In this document: one piece after another, positions 27,156 through 36,632 of the stretch
Layout: every line of letters begins with the position of its first letter
Numbering within the stretch: position 1 is the stretch's first letter
Assembly: GCA_052034005.1 (NCBI GenBank)
Contig: JBPOJB010000009.1
Coordinates: 293,262 to 357,261 of the forward strand
Direction of reading: 5' to 3'
Length of the DNA stretch: 64,000 nt
From: JAAYDI01 sp052034005
GTDB lineage: Bacteria > Planctomycetota > Planctomycetia > Pirellulales > Pirellulaceae
The notes under the pieces: generated by a model
The model's input: the letters and a program-made list of their open reading frames with translations, nothing else
Told to the model about the DNA's origin: nothing
The model's database searches: none
Position numbers and translations under genes: made by a program

Positions 27156-28847
27156 ATGCTCAGAAAGAACGGGAAGCTTCAACGCGACTCCACGGCGCCT
27201 GACCTGCTCACCCTGGCGGGCCACCCGGCCACGCACCCGCTGCGATGGGCGCTGCCCGACGCCTACCGGGCGTTGCCCACACCCCGCTTGCTCAAGCGTC
27301 TGACGCGGCGCGGCGCGGCGAAGCGGTTGGCCAAGGGACCGGCCGCGCGGTGGCTCGAGGATTTCCTGGCGGACGCGCGGCGGCTGGAGCCGGACGCCGT
27401 GTGGGCCCTGGAGTCGCTTGCCTGGTGTCAGCTGTTGCCGCGCCTGGCTTGCACGCTGCCGGGGGATCTGTGGCAGGCGCTCCATGATCTGCTGTTGGGC
27501 GCAGCGCTCGGCGCCGAGCGAACGGACGTTCACGAGGATCCGGTGGTGCACCAGTTGCTGGGCGTCGAGTTACCGTTGACGCTGGCCTGCGTCTTGCCGA
27601 ACCAGTCAGGCTGTCGCGAGCTGGTGGAGCCGGCAGCACGCGCGCTGTCGTTCGGGTTGTCGGAGCTGCTGGATGGCAACGGCCTGATCGGTGCGGCACA
27701 CCTGGCTCACTTCCGCCTGCTGCTGGCCTGTTGGACCCGCTGCGCGCTGCTGGATCGGGCCGCGCGTTTCGAGCTCTTCGACCGGGAGAGCCGTGATCTG
27801 TATGCCCGCGCGGTGCGGCAGGCGTTGCGCTTGAGTCGGGCGGATGGCACGCTCGTGCTCTCGAGTGGGCCGAGCGGCGAGTGGTGCCCGGACCTGTGGG
27901 ACGCGGCGCTCGCCCAGGCTGGCGGCCGCACGAACCGGAAGCTGTCGCGATTGGTGCTGCCGGGCCGCCGCGTCAAGAAGCGGCGCGGTCGTGGTCAGGA
28001 CCAGCTGCCCAGGCTGTCGGCGTACTCCGAATGGGGTCAGGCGTGCGTAATGCGCGCGGCGTGGTCGCGCAAGAGCCCCCAGTTCGCCTGCCTGTTTGAC
28101 GACCAGCGTCTGCGGGCCGAGGTTTCGACTGCGGGCCGGCTGCTCTGGTCGGGCGACGTCACACCGCGCGTCTCCGTCGATGGGCGGCAGTTGGAGTACG
28201 CGTCGGACTGGACCGAGTTGTGCTGGTTCACGGACAAGGACGTGGACTATCTGGAGCTGGAGATCGACTGCCAGGACGGCTGGCAGATCCAGCGTCAGAT
28301 GCTGCTGGCCCGGCGCGACGAACTGCTGCTGCTGGCGGACGTCGTCCTGGGCCCGCGCCCGGCGTCGCTGCGTTACGAGTTGCAGCTGCCGCTCTGTGGC
28401 GATGTCCGGTGCGAATGGTCGCCGGAGACGCGCGAAGGGTTGCTGTGCGATGGTCGGGTGCGGGGTACCGTGTTGCCGTTGGCGCTGCCCGAATGGCGGG
28501 CGGCGGCGGCGGACGGGGCGCTGGAGGGGTCCGGCGACATGGTGCGTCTGGCGATGGATCGGACGGCCTGTCGGCTCTACGCGCCGCTCCTGTTCGACCT
28601 GATGCCGCGTCGCGTGCGCCGGCCGCGCACGTGGCGCCGGCTCACGGTCGCCGAGCGACTGGTGTCGCAGCCGCAGGACGTGGCGGTGGGTTACCGCGTG
28701 CAGTTGGGCTATGATCAATGGCTGATCTACCGCTCGCTCGCGCCGCGTGCCAGCCGGTCGGTGCTGGGCCAGAACCTCGTGGACGAGTTTGCGGCTGCGC
28801 GGTTCAAAACGGACGGTACCCTGCGGAGTCTGATTGAGGTCCAGTAG
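27156..28847 (+). CDS. Large protein of unknown function, heparinase II/III-like C-terminus
   Basis: About 563 residues from ATG 27156; a TTG six bases earlier is an alternative and the purine stretch GAGAGACGG is upstream. No signal peptide. Residues 1-240 are Leu/Arg-rich and probably helical. Residues about 260-540 look beta-rich (FACLFDDQRLRAEVSTAGRL, VDYLELEIDCQDGW, LLLADVVLG), recalling the C-terminal beta-sandwich of heparinase II/III proteins, but the catalytic region was not identified. It is followed after 6 bases by yggS, so it likely shares a transcript with yggS and the DUF167 gene. Confidence 0.75.
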   Translation: MLRKNGKLQRDSTAPDLLTLAGHPATHPLRWALPDAYRALPTPRLLKRLTRRGAAKRLAKGPAARWLEDFLADARRLEPDAVWALESLAWCQLLPRLACTLPGDLWQALHDLLLGAALGAERTDVHEDPVVHQLLGVELPLTLACVLPNQSGCRELVEPAARALSFGLSELLDGNGLIGAAHLAHFRLLLACWTRCALLDRAARFELFDRESRDLYARAVRQALRLSRADGTLVLSSGPSGEWCPDLWDAALAQAGGRTNRKLSRLVLPGRRVKKRRGRGQDQLPRLSAYSEWGQACVMRAAWSRKSPQFACLFDDQRLRAEVSTAGRLLWSGDVTPRVSVDGRQLEYASDWTELCWFTDKDVDYLELEIDCQDGWQIQRQMLLARRDELLLLADVVLGPRPASLRYELQLPLCGDVRCEWSPETREGLLCDGRVRGTVLPLALPEWRAAAADGALEGSGDMVRLAMDRTACRLYAPLLFDLMPRRVRRPRTWRRLTVAERLVSQPQDVAVGYRVQLGYDQWLIYRSLAPRASRSVLGQNLVDEFAAARFKTDGTLRSLIEVQ

Positions 28848-28853
28848 GATCGG

Positions 28854-29570
28854 GTGTCCGACATGGCGGATGAACGTCGGATCATTGAGCACAACGTGGT
28901 TCAGGTCCGGCAGCGCATCCAGGAGGCGGCCCAGCGGAGCGGCCGATCCGGCGACGCGGTGCTGTTGGTCGCGGTCACCAAATACGTTGATGCGCGGATC
29001 GCCCGCCTGTTGATCGACGCCGGGTGCCAGGCGCTGGGCGAGAACCGCCCTCAAGACCTGTGGGCCAAAGCGGACGCCCTGGCGCATGTGGACGTGCAAT
29101 GGCATCTGATCGGACACCTCCAGCGCAACAAGATCCGGCGGACCTTGCCGTTGCTGAGCTGGCTGCACAGCGTCGACAGCCGGCGACTGCTCGATGCGTT
29201 GGACCGCGAGGCCGCCCAGTGGCCGCGGCCGCCGCGCGTCCTGTTGGAGGTCAATGTGTCGGGCGATGTGAACAAGACCGGCCTGTCGATCGATGACGCG
29301 TCCCGCCTGGCCGAGCAGCTCGCCCACTGGCCGCACCTGGAGATCAGTGGGCTGATGGCCATGTCGGCGCTGGACAGCGATGCCGCGTCCGCCCGCCGGG
29401 ACTTCGTCCGGTTGCGAGAGCTGCGCGACCGGTTGCAGCGGCAGTGCCCGCCCTCGGTCGTGCTGCGGCATCTGTCGATGGGCATGAGCCGCGACTACGA
29501 AGTGGCAGTGGAGGAAGGTGCGACGATGGTCCGCGTCGGCAGCGCGCTGCTGGAAGGAGTCGTCCCGTGA
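28854..29570 (+). CDS. yggS: PLP homeostasis protein YggS/PROSC family
   Basis: 238 residues from a GTG start. The alanine racemase-like TIM barrel is recognised from the PLP-lysine in LLVAVTKYV (K43), GENRPQDLWAK, WHLIGHLQRNK, VLLEVNVSGDVNKTG and the C-terminal LSMGMSRDYEVAVEEGATMVRVG. It binds pyridoxal phosphate in the cytosol and keeps vitamin B6 and amino-acid pools balanced. Its stop overlaps the GTG of the next gene (GTGA), so the pair is translationally coupled. Confidence 0.96.
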   Translation: MSDMADERRIIEHNVVQVRQRIQEAAQRSGRSGDAVLLVAVTKYVDARIARLLIDAGCQALGENRPQDLWAKADALAHVDVQWHLIGHLQRNKIRRTLPLLSWLHSVDSRRLLDALDREAAQWPRPPRVLLEVNVSGDVNKTGLSIDDASRLAEQLAHWPHLEISGLMAMSALDSDAASARRDFVRLRELRDRLQRQCPPSVVLRHLSMGMSRDYEVAVEEGATMVRVGSALLEGVVP

Positions 29571-29890
29571 TCGAACTGTCGTCGCACGCCGAGGGGGTCG
29601 TGTTGCCGGTGCGAGCCCAGGCAGGGGCTCGGACCAACGCGTTCCGCGGCGAGCAGGAGGGCGCGTTGAAAGTGGCGGTCACGCCGGTGCCCGAGAAAGG
29701 CAAGGCGAACCGGGCCATCGCCGCACTGCTCTGCCGGCAGCTGTCTCTTAAACGGTCCCAGGTGACGCTGATTGCCGGCGACACCTCCGCGCGCAAGCAG
29801 TATCTGATCCGCGGCATTGACGCGGACGAACTGGCGCGACGGATCCGCCAGGCGCTGTCTTTACACATCCGGCGAAATCCTGGACAATAG
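29567..29890 (+). CDS. yggU: DUF167 / YggU-family small protein
   Basis: About 107 residues from GTG 29567, which overlaps the yggS stop; GGAAGGAG lies upstream. The family signature is clear: VRAQAGARTNAF, LKVAVTPVPEKGKANRAI and SQVTLIAGDTSARKQYLI. Biochemical role unknown. Association with yggS is conserved in other bacteria and supports the call. Confidence 0.92.
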   Translation: MIELSSHAEGVVLPVRAQAGARTNAFRGEQEGALKVAVTPVPEKGKANRAIAALLCRQLSLKRSQVTLIAGDTSARKQYLIRGIDADELARRIRQALSLHIRRNPGQ

Positions 29891-29914
29891 GGTCGTCTCG
29901 TACGTGACGTTCCA

Positions 29915-29951
29915 CGACCTCTCCCGCGCCGGGGAGGTCGCGTTTTTTTTT
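29915..29951 (+). terminator. Rho-independent terminator after yggU
   Basis: A 10-base stem (CGACCTCTCC at 29915-29924 with GGGGAGGTCG at 29931-29940, one G-T pair), a 6-base loop, then CG and nine T. It lies 25 bases after the yggU stop and 22 bases before the greA ATG, so greA must start within or beyond it, or be expressed by partial read-through. Confidence 0.9.
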
Positions 29952-29973
29952 GTATCCGAGCGGAGCCTGTGGC

Positions 29974-30456
29974 ATGACTGATCGCATCCCCATGACTCGG
30001 GAGGGCTACAATCGCAAGCGCGCCGACTTGGCGCGTCTGGAAGAGGAGGAAATGCCGAAGATCCTGGAGAAGATCGCCGCGGCGCGCGGCGAGGGCGACA
30101 TCAGCGAGAATGCCGAATATCATGCCCAGCGCGAGGCCCAGGGGCTGTTGCAGGCGCGGATCAACAAGCTCCGCAGCGACCTGGCCCGCGCGACGATTAT
30201 CGACCCGTCCAAGCTGCCCACCGACGAGGTGACGTTCGGCGCGACGGTGGTCGTGCGCGACCTCGATCTGGATGACCAGGAGGAGTTCACGCTCGTCGGG
30301 GCGGGCGACGAGGACTACGACGCCGGCCGGTTCCTCATCACCAGTCCGATCGGCCAGGGGCTGCTCGGCCGGAAGGTGGGCGAGCGGGTGGAAATCCCGG
30401 TGCCGCGCGGCACGCTCAACTACGAGATCCTCGCGATCCGATTTGACGATCGGTGA
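29974..30456 (+). CDS. greA: Transcription elongation factor GreA
   Basis: 160 residues from ATG 29974. The N-terminal coiled coil carries the acidic tip GDISENAEYHAQREAQ, which enters the polymerase secondary channel and stimulates transcript cleavage. The C-terminal FKBP-like domain has VRDLDLDDQEEFTLVG and ISPIGQGLLGRKVGE-type motifs. Length is normal. It is separated from the preceding pair by a terminator and ends 22 bases from a convergent gene. Confidence 0.96.
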   Translation: MTDRIPMTREGYNRKRADLARLEEEEMPKILEKIAAARGEGDISENAEYHAQREAQGLLQARINKLRSDLARATIIDPSKLPTDEVTFGATVVVRDLDLDDQEEFTLVGAGDEDYDAGRFLITSPIGQGLLGRKVGERVEIPVPRGTLNYEILAIRFDDR

Positions 30457-30478
30457 CGCGTCGGCGCGCCGGCGGCGT

Positions 30479-31195
30479 TCAGTGGAACTCGTGGTTCTCC
30501 GGCAGGTACAGCAGCGCGCCGCAGCTCTTGCAGAACACGGGCTTGGACTGCATCAGCTCGTTGATCGTCTGCGTGGTGAGCAGGTGGTAGCAGCTGCTGC
30601 AGACGCCGTCGTCGACTTGGGCCAGCGCATTTTCGCCGCGGGCCCGCGAGATGCGGTCGTAATCGGCCTTGAAGTCCGCCGGCAGCGCCCGCTCCGCGGC
30701 CGCCAGCTCCTGGGTCACCCGCTGCAGCTCCGCGCTCAACCGGCTCTGCTGGCCTTCACACTTGCTGCGGACCTCCTGCAACGAGGCGGCCGCCTGGTCG
30801 TGATCCGCCTGCGTCTTGGTGAGGTCCGCTTGCAGGACGTCCATCTTTTCGAGCGCCTCGAGGATCTCGTCCGACAGCACGCTGTTGGCCTGCTGGTCGG
30901 CCGCGATCTGCTCCCGCAACGCCTGATACTCGCGGTTGCTCTGGCACGTGTTGAGCTTGATCTGCAGGTCCTTGATGCGCTCTTCGCGCTCGCGCAACTG
31001 CAGCTGTTTGCTGTCCGCCAGCAGGCGCGTCTGCTTGAGCGCGTCCTTGACCTCGGTCAGCGCGGTCTCGAGCCGCGCCAGCAGCCCCTCCGCGATCTGG
31101 ATCTGTTTCGGGCCCCGCTCCAACTGGCTCTTCAAGTCCGTGATCTGCCGGTGGATGCGGTGCAGTTCTCGTAAAGCGGTTGCCGTGACAGTCAT
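30479..31195 (-). CDS. Coiled-coil protein with C4 zinc ribbon (CT398/HP0958-like)
   Basis: About 238 residues from the ATG at 31195, with GGGAG upstream; the longer open frame runs through the rpoD terminator and is not credible. Residues 1-175 are an antiparallel-type coiled coil (many Leu/Gln/Glu/Arg heptads, CQSNREYQALREQIAAD). The C-terminus has a zinc ribbon with CSSC and CKSC pairs about 20 residues apart. Members of this family have been linked to flagellar or secretion functions and RNA binding. It follows rpoD on the same strand but beyond a strong terminator. Confidence 0.9.
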   Translation of the reverse strand: MTVTATALRELHRIHRQITDLKSQLERGPKQIQIAEGLLARLETALTEVKDALKQTRLLADSKQLQLREREERIKDLQIKLNTCQSNREYQALREQIAADQQANSVLSDEILEALEKMDVLQADLTKTQADHDQAAASLQEVRSKCEGQQSRLSAELQRVTQELAAAERALPADFKADYDRISRARGENALAQVDDGVCSSCYHLLTTQTINELMQSKPVFCKSCGALLYLPENHEFH

Positions 31196-31281
31196 CGTAT
31201 GCAGTTCGCTCCCATGCCGGATGGTGATGTGGCTGGCCGGACGGCGCGGGCGCACGCCCGGCCGGCCGCGCCCGGACTCAC

Positions 31282-31310
31282 AAAAAAACCGCCGGTCGAG
31301 AGACCGGCGG
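31282..31310 (-). terminator. Rho-independent terminator of dnaG-rpoD
   Basis: Read on the minus strand, a perfect 9-base stem (CCGCCGGTC / GACCGGCGG) with a 4-base loop is followed by seven T. It starts 57 bases after the rpoD stop and is the best terminator in the window. Confidence 0.95.
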
Positions 31311-31366
31311 CAACGGATCTGCGGTGCCCGGCAAGCGGCGCGCCTTGGTCGGGCCAAGTGCACTGC

Positions 31367-33028
31367 TTAGCTCGCGGCGCTGCGGAGAAACCCGGCCAAC
31401 TGCTGGCTCCGCACCGGGTGCTGGAGCTTCCGCACGGCCTTGGCTTCAATCTGGCGGACGCGCTCCCGCGTAACCCGGAAGATGCGCCCCACCTCCTCCA
31501 GCGTGTAGGTGTACCCGTCACCCAGGCCGTACCGCAGACGAATGATCTCCCGTTCCCGGTAGGTGAGCGTCTTGAGCAGGCTCTCGATCTTCTCGCGCAA
31601 GATCCCATTGTTGGCGGAGCGAACCGGGTTGTCGCTCGACGAATCTTCCAGAAACTCACCGAAACTGCAATCATCGCCGTTTCCCACGGGGCGATCCAGG
31701 CTCACCGGGTGACGCCCGATATCCAACACCCGCCGCACTTCGTCAATGGGCAGGCCGGCGCGGCGAGCAACTTCTTCAGTTGTCGGCTCTCGACGGAATT
31801 CCTGCAAGAGCCTCTTCTGAATATTCCGCAGTTTCGACAGCACGTCAATCATGTGGACGGGGATCCGGATGGTACGCGCCTGGTCCGCGATGGCCCGGGT
31901 GATCGCCTGGCGGATCCACCAGGTGGCATAGGTCGAGAACTTGAACCCGCGCCGATACTCGTACTTGTCCACGGCCCGCATCAAGCCCGTATTGCCTTCC
32001 TGGATGAGATCCAGGAAGCTGAGCCCCCGATTGCGGTACTTCTTGGCGATCGACACGACCAGACGCAAGTTGCCGCTCGACAGCTGGCGTTTGACCTGCT
32101 CATATGCCTCGAATTGGGCCCGGAACGTCTGACACCGCTTGCGCAAGCTCCGCGGGCTCTCCTGGGTCAGCAGCATCAGGTCGCGCAGCTCCCGCCGCAG
32201 GTTGGCTCGCTCGTCCTGCTGCAGCGGGTCATGCCGAATCGTGCGCAGGTTGTCGCGGATTTCGTCCATCCGCTGACTGAACTCCTCGAGCTGTCGCATC
32301 AGGGGCTGCACGCGCCGTGTCCGGAGGCTCATCTCCTCGACCAGTTGGAGGCACTTGCGTCGCCGGCGGAGGAACGTTTTCCGGGCTCGCAGCCGCTCCT
32401 CCCGGCTGGTGGACATGCGGATCATCTGGGCGAAGTCGCGCTTGTTGGCGGCCAGCAGGTGGGACAACGACTGCAGGTTGTGGGGCATCCGGGCCAGGAT
32501 CTGTTCCTTGGTCAATCGTTCGGTGAGCGACACTTTGATCGTGCGGTCGAACGGCAGGTCGCCGCGGTGGACGCGGGTCAGGGTCTGGACGGCCACCTGC
32601 ATCGCGTAGTCGCAGCTGAGCACGGTGCGGCGGAACCGCTTGCGGGTGATTTCGATCTTCTTGGCCAAGGAGATTTCTTCCTCCCGCGTCAGCAGCGGGA
32701 TCTCGGCCATCTGAGACAGGTACATCCGGATCGGGTCATCGCTGAGCTTGGGGAGTTCTTCGGCGGTCAGGATTCGCGCGTCCTGCGCGTCGATTTCTTG
32801 CTGCAGCTCAGCAGCGGACGGGCCCGGCTTGAGGTCCTCGAACTCCGCACGGGGCGGCGCGTCGACCAGTTCGATGCCGCGCTCCTCGAGCGCGATCAGC
32901 AGGTTATCGAGCTTGTCCGGGTTGACGTCTTCATCGGGCAGGTATTCATTCACCTGGTCATAGGTCAGATAGCCTTGTGCCATTCCCTTGGCGATGAGAT
33001 TCTGCAATTCCTTTTCTAGATGATCCAC
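31367..33028 (-). CDS. rpoD: RNA polymerase primary sigma factor RpoD (sigma-70)
   Basis: 553 residues from GTG 33028 with AGGAGG seven bases upstream. Region 1.1-like N-terminus, region 1.2 (DDPIRMYLSQMAEIPLLTREEE), a long non-conserved charged segment, region 2 (NLRLVVSIAKKYRNRGLSF, FSTYATWWIRQAITRAI), region 3 and region 4 (YREREIIRLRYGLGDG, VTRERVRQIEAKAVRKL) are all present. It directs housekeeping transcription. It lies 102 bases downstream of dnaG on the same strand, the usual macromolecular-synthesis arrangement, and ends in a strong terminator. Confidence 0.97.
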   Translation of the reverse strand: MDHLEKELQNLIAKGMAQGYLTYDQVNEYLPDEDVNPDKLDNLLIALEERGIELVDAPPRAEFEDLKPGPSAAELQQEIDAQDARILTAEELPKLSDDPIRMYLSQMAEIPLLTREEEISLAKKIEITRKRFRRTVLSCDYAMQVAVQTLTRVHRGDLPFDRTIKVSLTERLTKEQILARMPHNLQSLSHLLAANKRDFAQMIRMSTSREERLRARKTFLRRRRKCLQLVEEMSLRTRRVQPLMRQLEEFSQRMDEIRDNLRTIRHDPLQQDERANLRRELRDLMLLTQESPRSLRKRCQTFRAQFEAYEQVKRQLSSGNLRLVVSIAKKYRNRGLSFLDLIQEGNTGLMRAVDKYEYRRGFKFSTYATWWIRQAITRAIADQARTIRIPVHMIDVLSKLRNIQKRLLQEFRREPTTEEVARRAGLPIDEVRRVLDIGRHPVSLDRPVGNGDDCSFGEFLEDSSSDNPVRSANNGILREKIESLLKTLTYREREIIRLRYGLGDGYTYTLEEVGRIFRVTRERVRQIEAKAVRKLQHPVRSQQLAGFLRSAAS

Positions 33029-33130
33029 GTGTCATCCTCCTGCGCTTTCTTGCGCTGCAAGACACTGGTCTGGGACCGTGCAGCGCCCCCCCGCATGGGT
33101 CTTCGCGGCGCGGTCCGCCGGCAAGGCAGG

Positions 33131-34981
33131 CTACCCGTCCGTGGGCGCGGAAATACCCTGCCGGTTGCGTTCTTGTTCTATGATCCTTTGCAGGACAGCC
33201 AGTTCCTCCTTGTCATCGTATTCGCGTTTCTCCATGCTTGCCAGCGCTTGGCGCTGCGCAGTCCGTTCCTCTCGAAAATGGAAGTCCCGCACGATGCCGT
33301 GCAGGCGGTGTTCCGCGTCGATCGACGCCAGGGGCGCTTTGCGGCAGGCCAGTTCGTGCAGGCTCACCAGCAGGGACTTGAGTTCCGCGCTCTCGGCCAC
33401 GGTCAGCACGTGGTCCGGCGTGCAGGGCACGCCTTCGGCGCGTGCATGCTCGTAGAGTTCCCACAAGGCGCGGGCCGGCGCCGAACTGAGCTGCGCCGGC
33501 TCGATCGATTCGAGCGCCGCGCCCACCAGCTGCGGGTGCGACAGCATGATCTCGAAGAGTTCTTGTTCGATGGGCAGCAGCGCGGGCCCCACGGCGGCCG
33601 GTCGGGGCTTGGCCGGCGCGCGGCGCGCGGGTTGGCGCAATTCCAGCAAGCGGGCGCGCAGCGTGTCTCCGTCCACGTGGAATTGCCGTGCCAGCCGCAC
33701 CAGCAGCTGCTGCTCGCGCAGCCGCAGCGATTCGTCGGTCACGCCCGCCAGGCGCGGCGCGTTGGCCATGGTCCGCAGGATCTCCTCCAGCGCATGATGT
33801 GCACGGTCGACGTCCCGGAGCACGTCCAGCCCGTCCGTCACGGTCCGCACCTTATGTTCCAGCGCGTCCGCGGCCTGGGCCAGCAGCGCTTCAAACGCCG
33901 CGCGGCCCTGCGCGCGCAGGAAATCGCACGGATCGAGACCGGCCGGCAGCGTGAGGACCCGCAGGTCGACCTGGGCGGCGACGAACAGTTCGAGCACTTC
34001 GTTCGTGCGGCGCCGGCCCGCCTCATCGCCGTCCAGGACCAGCGTGATCCGGTCGGCGAACCGGCGCAGGATGCTCACGTGGCGCTCGCCCAACGCGGTG
34101 CCGAGGGCCGCGACCACGTTGGTCAGGCCCTGCTGGTGCGCCATGATCACATCCGTGTACCCTTCCACGACGACGATGTGCGGCTCCGGCAGCGCCGAGT
34201 TGCGGGCCAGGTCCAGGCCGTAGAGGTGTTGGCCCTTGGAAAACAGCCGCGTCTCCGGGGAATTGACATACTTGGCCTGCTCGTGCGGGGAGTCCTGGGC
34301 CAGCTGTGGCAGCACCCGTCCGCCGAAGGCGATGGGCCGATGCTCGGTGTCGCGGATCGAAAACATGAGCCGGCCGCGGAACCGGTCGTACGGCTGGCCC
34401 TGTTGCGGCTTGATCGAGAGACCGGCCGCTTCGAGCACGGCGGGCGAGAAGGCAGTCGTCCGCGCGCGGTCCTGCAGCCAGCGCCAGGCAAGCGGGGCGA
34501 AGCCGAGGCGAAAGCGGTGGATGCTCTCCGGGCTGATCCCGCGCTCCGCCAAATACGCGCGCGCCGGCGCCGCGTCCGACGAGTCGAGCAGGCACTGATG
34601 GAACTGCTCTTCGGCCCAGGCCATCGCGCGGTAGAGCGTCTGCTTGTCCTCTGGGCTGCCGGGGACCGCTTTCTTGGCGCCCTGCCCAGACACCGCGATG
34701 CCCGCCCGCTCGGCCAGGATCCGCAGAGCCTCCCGAAAGTCGACCCCTTCCCGCTTCATGACGAAGCTGAACACGTCCCCGCCGATGTTGCAGACCCAGC
34801 ATTTCCAGGACTGCCGGTCCGGATTGACCTGCAGGCTCGGGCGCGAATCGTCGTGCCACGGGCAGAGACCGACGTAGATCCGGCCCTGGCGACGCAAATG
34901 GATCGATCGGCTGACCAGATCCACCAGATCGGTCGCCTGACGCACTTGCTCTTTGATGTCGTAGGATGATCCGAAGGACAC
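33131..34981 (-). CDS. dnaG: DNA primase DnaG
   Basis: 616 residues from a GTG at 34981 (MSFGSSYDIKEQVRQATDLVDLV). The CHC2 zinc domain has CPWHDD near residue 41 and CWVC near 62. The catalytic core and Toprim domain show VVVEGYTDVIMAHQQGL and TLVLDGDEAG. The C-terminal region is the DnaB-interaction part. It makes RNA primers for replication. It is followed by rpoD, probably one operon. 225 bases without a gene separate it from the htrA stop. Confidence 0.96.
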   Translation of the reverse strand: MSFGSSYDIKEQVRQATDLVDLVSRSIHLRRQGRIYVGLCPWHDDSRPSLQVNPDRQSWKCWVCNIGGDVFSFVMKREGVDFREALRILAERAGIAVSGQGAKKAVPGSPEDKQTLYRAMAWAEEQFHQCLLDSSDAAPARAYLAERGISPESIHRFRLGFAPLAWRWLQDRARTTAFSPAVLEAAGLSIKPQQGQPYDRFRGRLMFSIRDTEHRPIAFGGRVLPQLAQDSPHEQAKYVNSPETRLFSKGQHLYGLDLARNSALPEPHIVVVEGYTDVIMAHQQGLTNVVAALGTALGERHVSILRRFADRITLVLDGDEAGRRRTNEVLELFVAAQVDLRVLTLPAGLDPCDFLRAQGRAAFEALLAQAADALEHKVRTVTDGLDVLRDVDRAHHALEEILRTMANAPRLAGVTDESLRLREQQLLVRLARQFHVDGDTLRARLLELRQPARRAPAKPRPAAVGPALLPIEQELFEIMLSHPQLVGAALESIEPAQLSSAPARALWELYEHARAEGVPCTPDHVLTVAESAELKSLLVSLHELACRKAPLASIDAEHRLHGIVRDFHFREERTAQRQALASMEKREYDDKEELAVLQRIIEQERNRQGISAPTDG

Positions 34982-35206
34982 CGGCGCTTCCTGTGGCTTT
35001 TGGGCCGCGGGAGAGTCCCAAGCGCGGCCACGGGCGGAGTGTCACTTCCCTGTGTGTTCAAGACTCCAATGCCGCCGGTTCTGGGCCAACCAGCACGGTG
35101 TGCTCCCATAGCACGGCGGGCATTATAGTGAGGCCGCCAGAGTGGGTCAACATCGCCGCCGCATCACACGCGCGTCGACACAACCATTTTGCTGACAACG
35201 GGTTCC

Positions 35207-36553
35207 TTAATCACTGCCGGGAGGCCGATCCACCACCGTCACCTGCCGCGTGAGCGTCTGGCCCGCACGCACAATGACCACGTCGATCGTCACTCCCACC
35301 TCCGTCATCGCCACACGGCTGAACAAGTCCGTGCGGCTCCTGATCGGTTTGTTGTCCCACCGCACGATCACGTCGTTCGGTTCGATCCCCGCCAGCTGCG
35401 CAGGCGAGGGACGACCGTTCAGGTCCGCCGAGACCTCCACGACGTAGGCGCCTTCCGGCTTGGACAGGCCCAGGCTCTTGGCCTCCTCGGCCGTCACGTC
35501 TCGGGGAGAGACGCCCAGCCAGCCGCGCGCGACGCGCCCGTCCCGCACCAGGCGCTCGTAAACCGGCCGTGCGATGCTGCTGGGGATCGCCAGGCTGATC
35601 CCCTGGTAGGTTTCTCCCACAATCGCCGTGTTGATCCCGATCACGTTGCCATGTGAATCGACCAGCGGCCCGCCGCTGTTGCCCGGGTTCACGGCCGCAT
35701 CCGTCTGCAGGAAATCGTGATAGGGCGAGAGGCCCGTGGTGCTTGCGACGCCCAGCATCCCGTTGCTCGATGTCGACGTGAACCGCCGGTGCTTGCCGCT
35801 GAGAATGCCGAACGTCACGCTCTGCTCCAAGCCCAACGGGCTGCCCAGAGCCCACACCAGCGCGCCGACCTCCAACTCGTCGCTGTCGCCCCATTGGGCG
35901 GCAATCAGGTCGCTCGACGGGACCTTCAGCACCGCGATGTCGGTCGGCTGGTCCACGCCGACCACCGTCGCCGAAAAGGTCCGGCCGTCGCTCAGCCGCA
36001 CCCGGATCTGCCCGCCGCCCAACAGCACATGGGCGTTGGTGACGATGTACCCTGCCGGATCCACGATCACGCCCGAACCCTGGCCGATGGCCGGATACTG
36101 CCACACCGTGTCAGTCGGCAGCAGCGGACGACCTCCTTGCGCAGGCGTCACATGAATGTAGACGACGCTCGGCTCCACCCGGTTGGCGACCATCTGGTAG
36201 GCCTGGGACAGGTCCTTCAACGCAACCTGCTGGAGTTGCTCGCCCGCCGTCTCGTACAAGGCCCGCTGCTTGCCGCGCATGAACGCGAACGTCATCTTCT
36301 CGACCGTGTACGGCAGGAAGAAGCTCAGCAACACCAAAAAAGCACTCGAGGCCAACAGCCATCCGAGCCGGTCCCGGCCGGACGGGAACGCCCCCGGCGT
36401 CGCGACCGGTGGGGCGCCTCGGTCACACAGACCGTGGCTGCCGCCGTCGCGCCGCGGCACCCGGTCGACCAGGTCGCCCGGGGTGTGAGCAGCCGATGGA
36501 TCGTTGGACGGTAATCCGTTCATGCTCTGCATTATACCGTCTGCCGCGCGCAT
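35207..36553 (-). CDS. HtrA/DegP-family serine protease with PDZ domain
   Basis: About 448 residues from the ATG at 36553 (GAGAGGGG just upstream); ATGs at 36532 and 36523 are alternatives. One N-terminal membrane helix (LGWLLASSAFLVLLSFFL) anchors it, so the protease faces the periplasm. Catalytic triad: His in TNAHVLLGG, Asp in PTDIAVLKV, Ser in NPGNSGGPLV. A single C-terminal PDZ domain has RGWLGVSPRDV and LAGIEPNDVIVRW. DegS/HhoA-like in layout. It probably degrades or senses misfolded envelope proteins. It is divergent from aat, 79 bases apart. Confidence 0.93.
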   Translation of the reverse strand: MRAADGIMQSMNGLPSNDPSAAHTPGDLVDRVPRRDGGSHGLCDRGAPPVATPGAFPSGRDRLGWLLASSAFLVLLSFFLPYTVEKMTFAFMRGKQRALYETAGEQLQQVALKDLSQAYQMVANRVEPSVVYIHVTPAQGGRPLLPTDTVWQYPAIGQGSGVIVDPAGYIVTNAHVLLGGGQIRVRLSDGRTFSATVVGVDQPTDIAVLKVPSSDLIAAQWGDSDELEVGALVWALGSPLGLEQSVTFGILSGKHRRFTSTSSNGMLGVASTTGLSPYHDFLQTDAAVNPGNSGGPLVDSHGNVIGINTAIVGETYQGISLAIPSSIARPVYERLVRDGRVARGWLGVSPRDVTAEEAKSLGLSKPEGAYVVEVSADLNGRPSPAQLAGIEPNDVIVRWDNKPIRSRTDLFSRVAMTEVGVTIDVVIVRAGQTLTRQVTVVDRPPGSD

Positions 36554-36632
36554 TCCGCCCCTCTCGTGGGGCGGGTGTTGCCAATTCACTCGAGGCTGTG
36601 CGCCACGCGGCCCGTTATGAGATACTGCCGGC

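Noticed and set aside
31199..34969. Long plus-strand frames opposite rpoD and dnaG
   Set aside because: Both minus-strand genes are unmistakable and the plus frames show only shadow composition.
36530..36535. TATAAT on the minus strand near the htrA start
   Set aside because: No matching -35 at a proper distance, and it lies inside the preferred htrA coding start.
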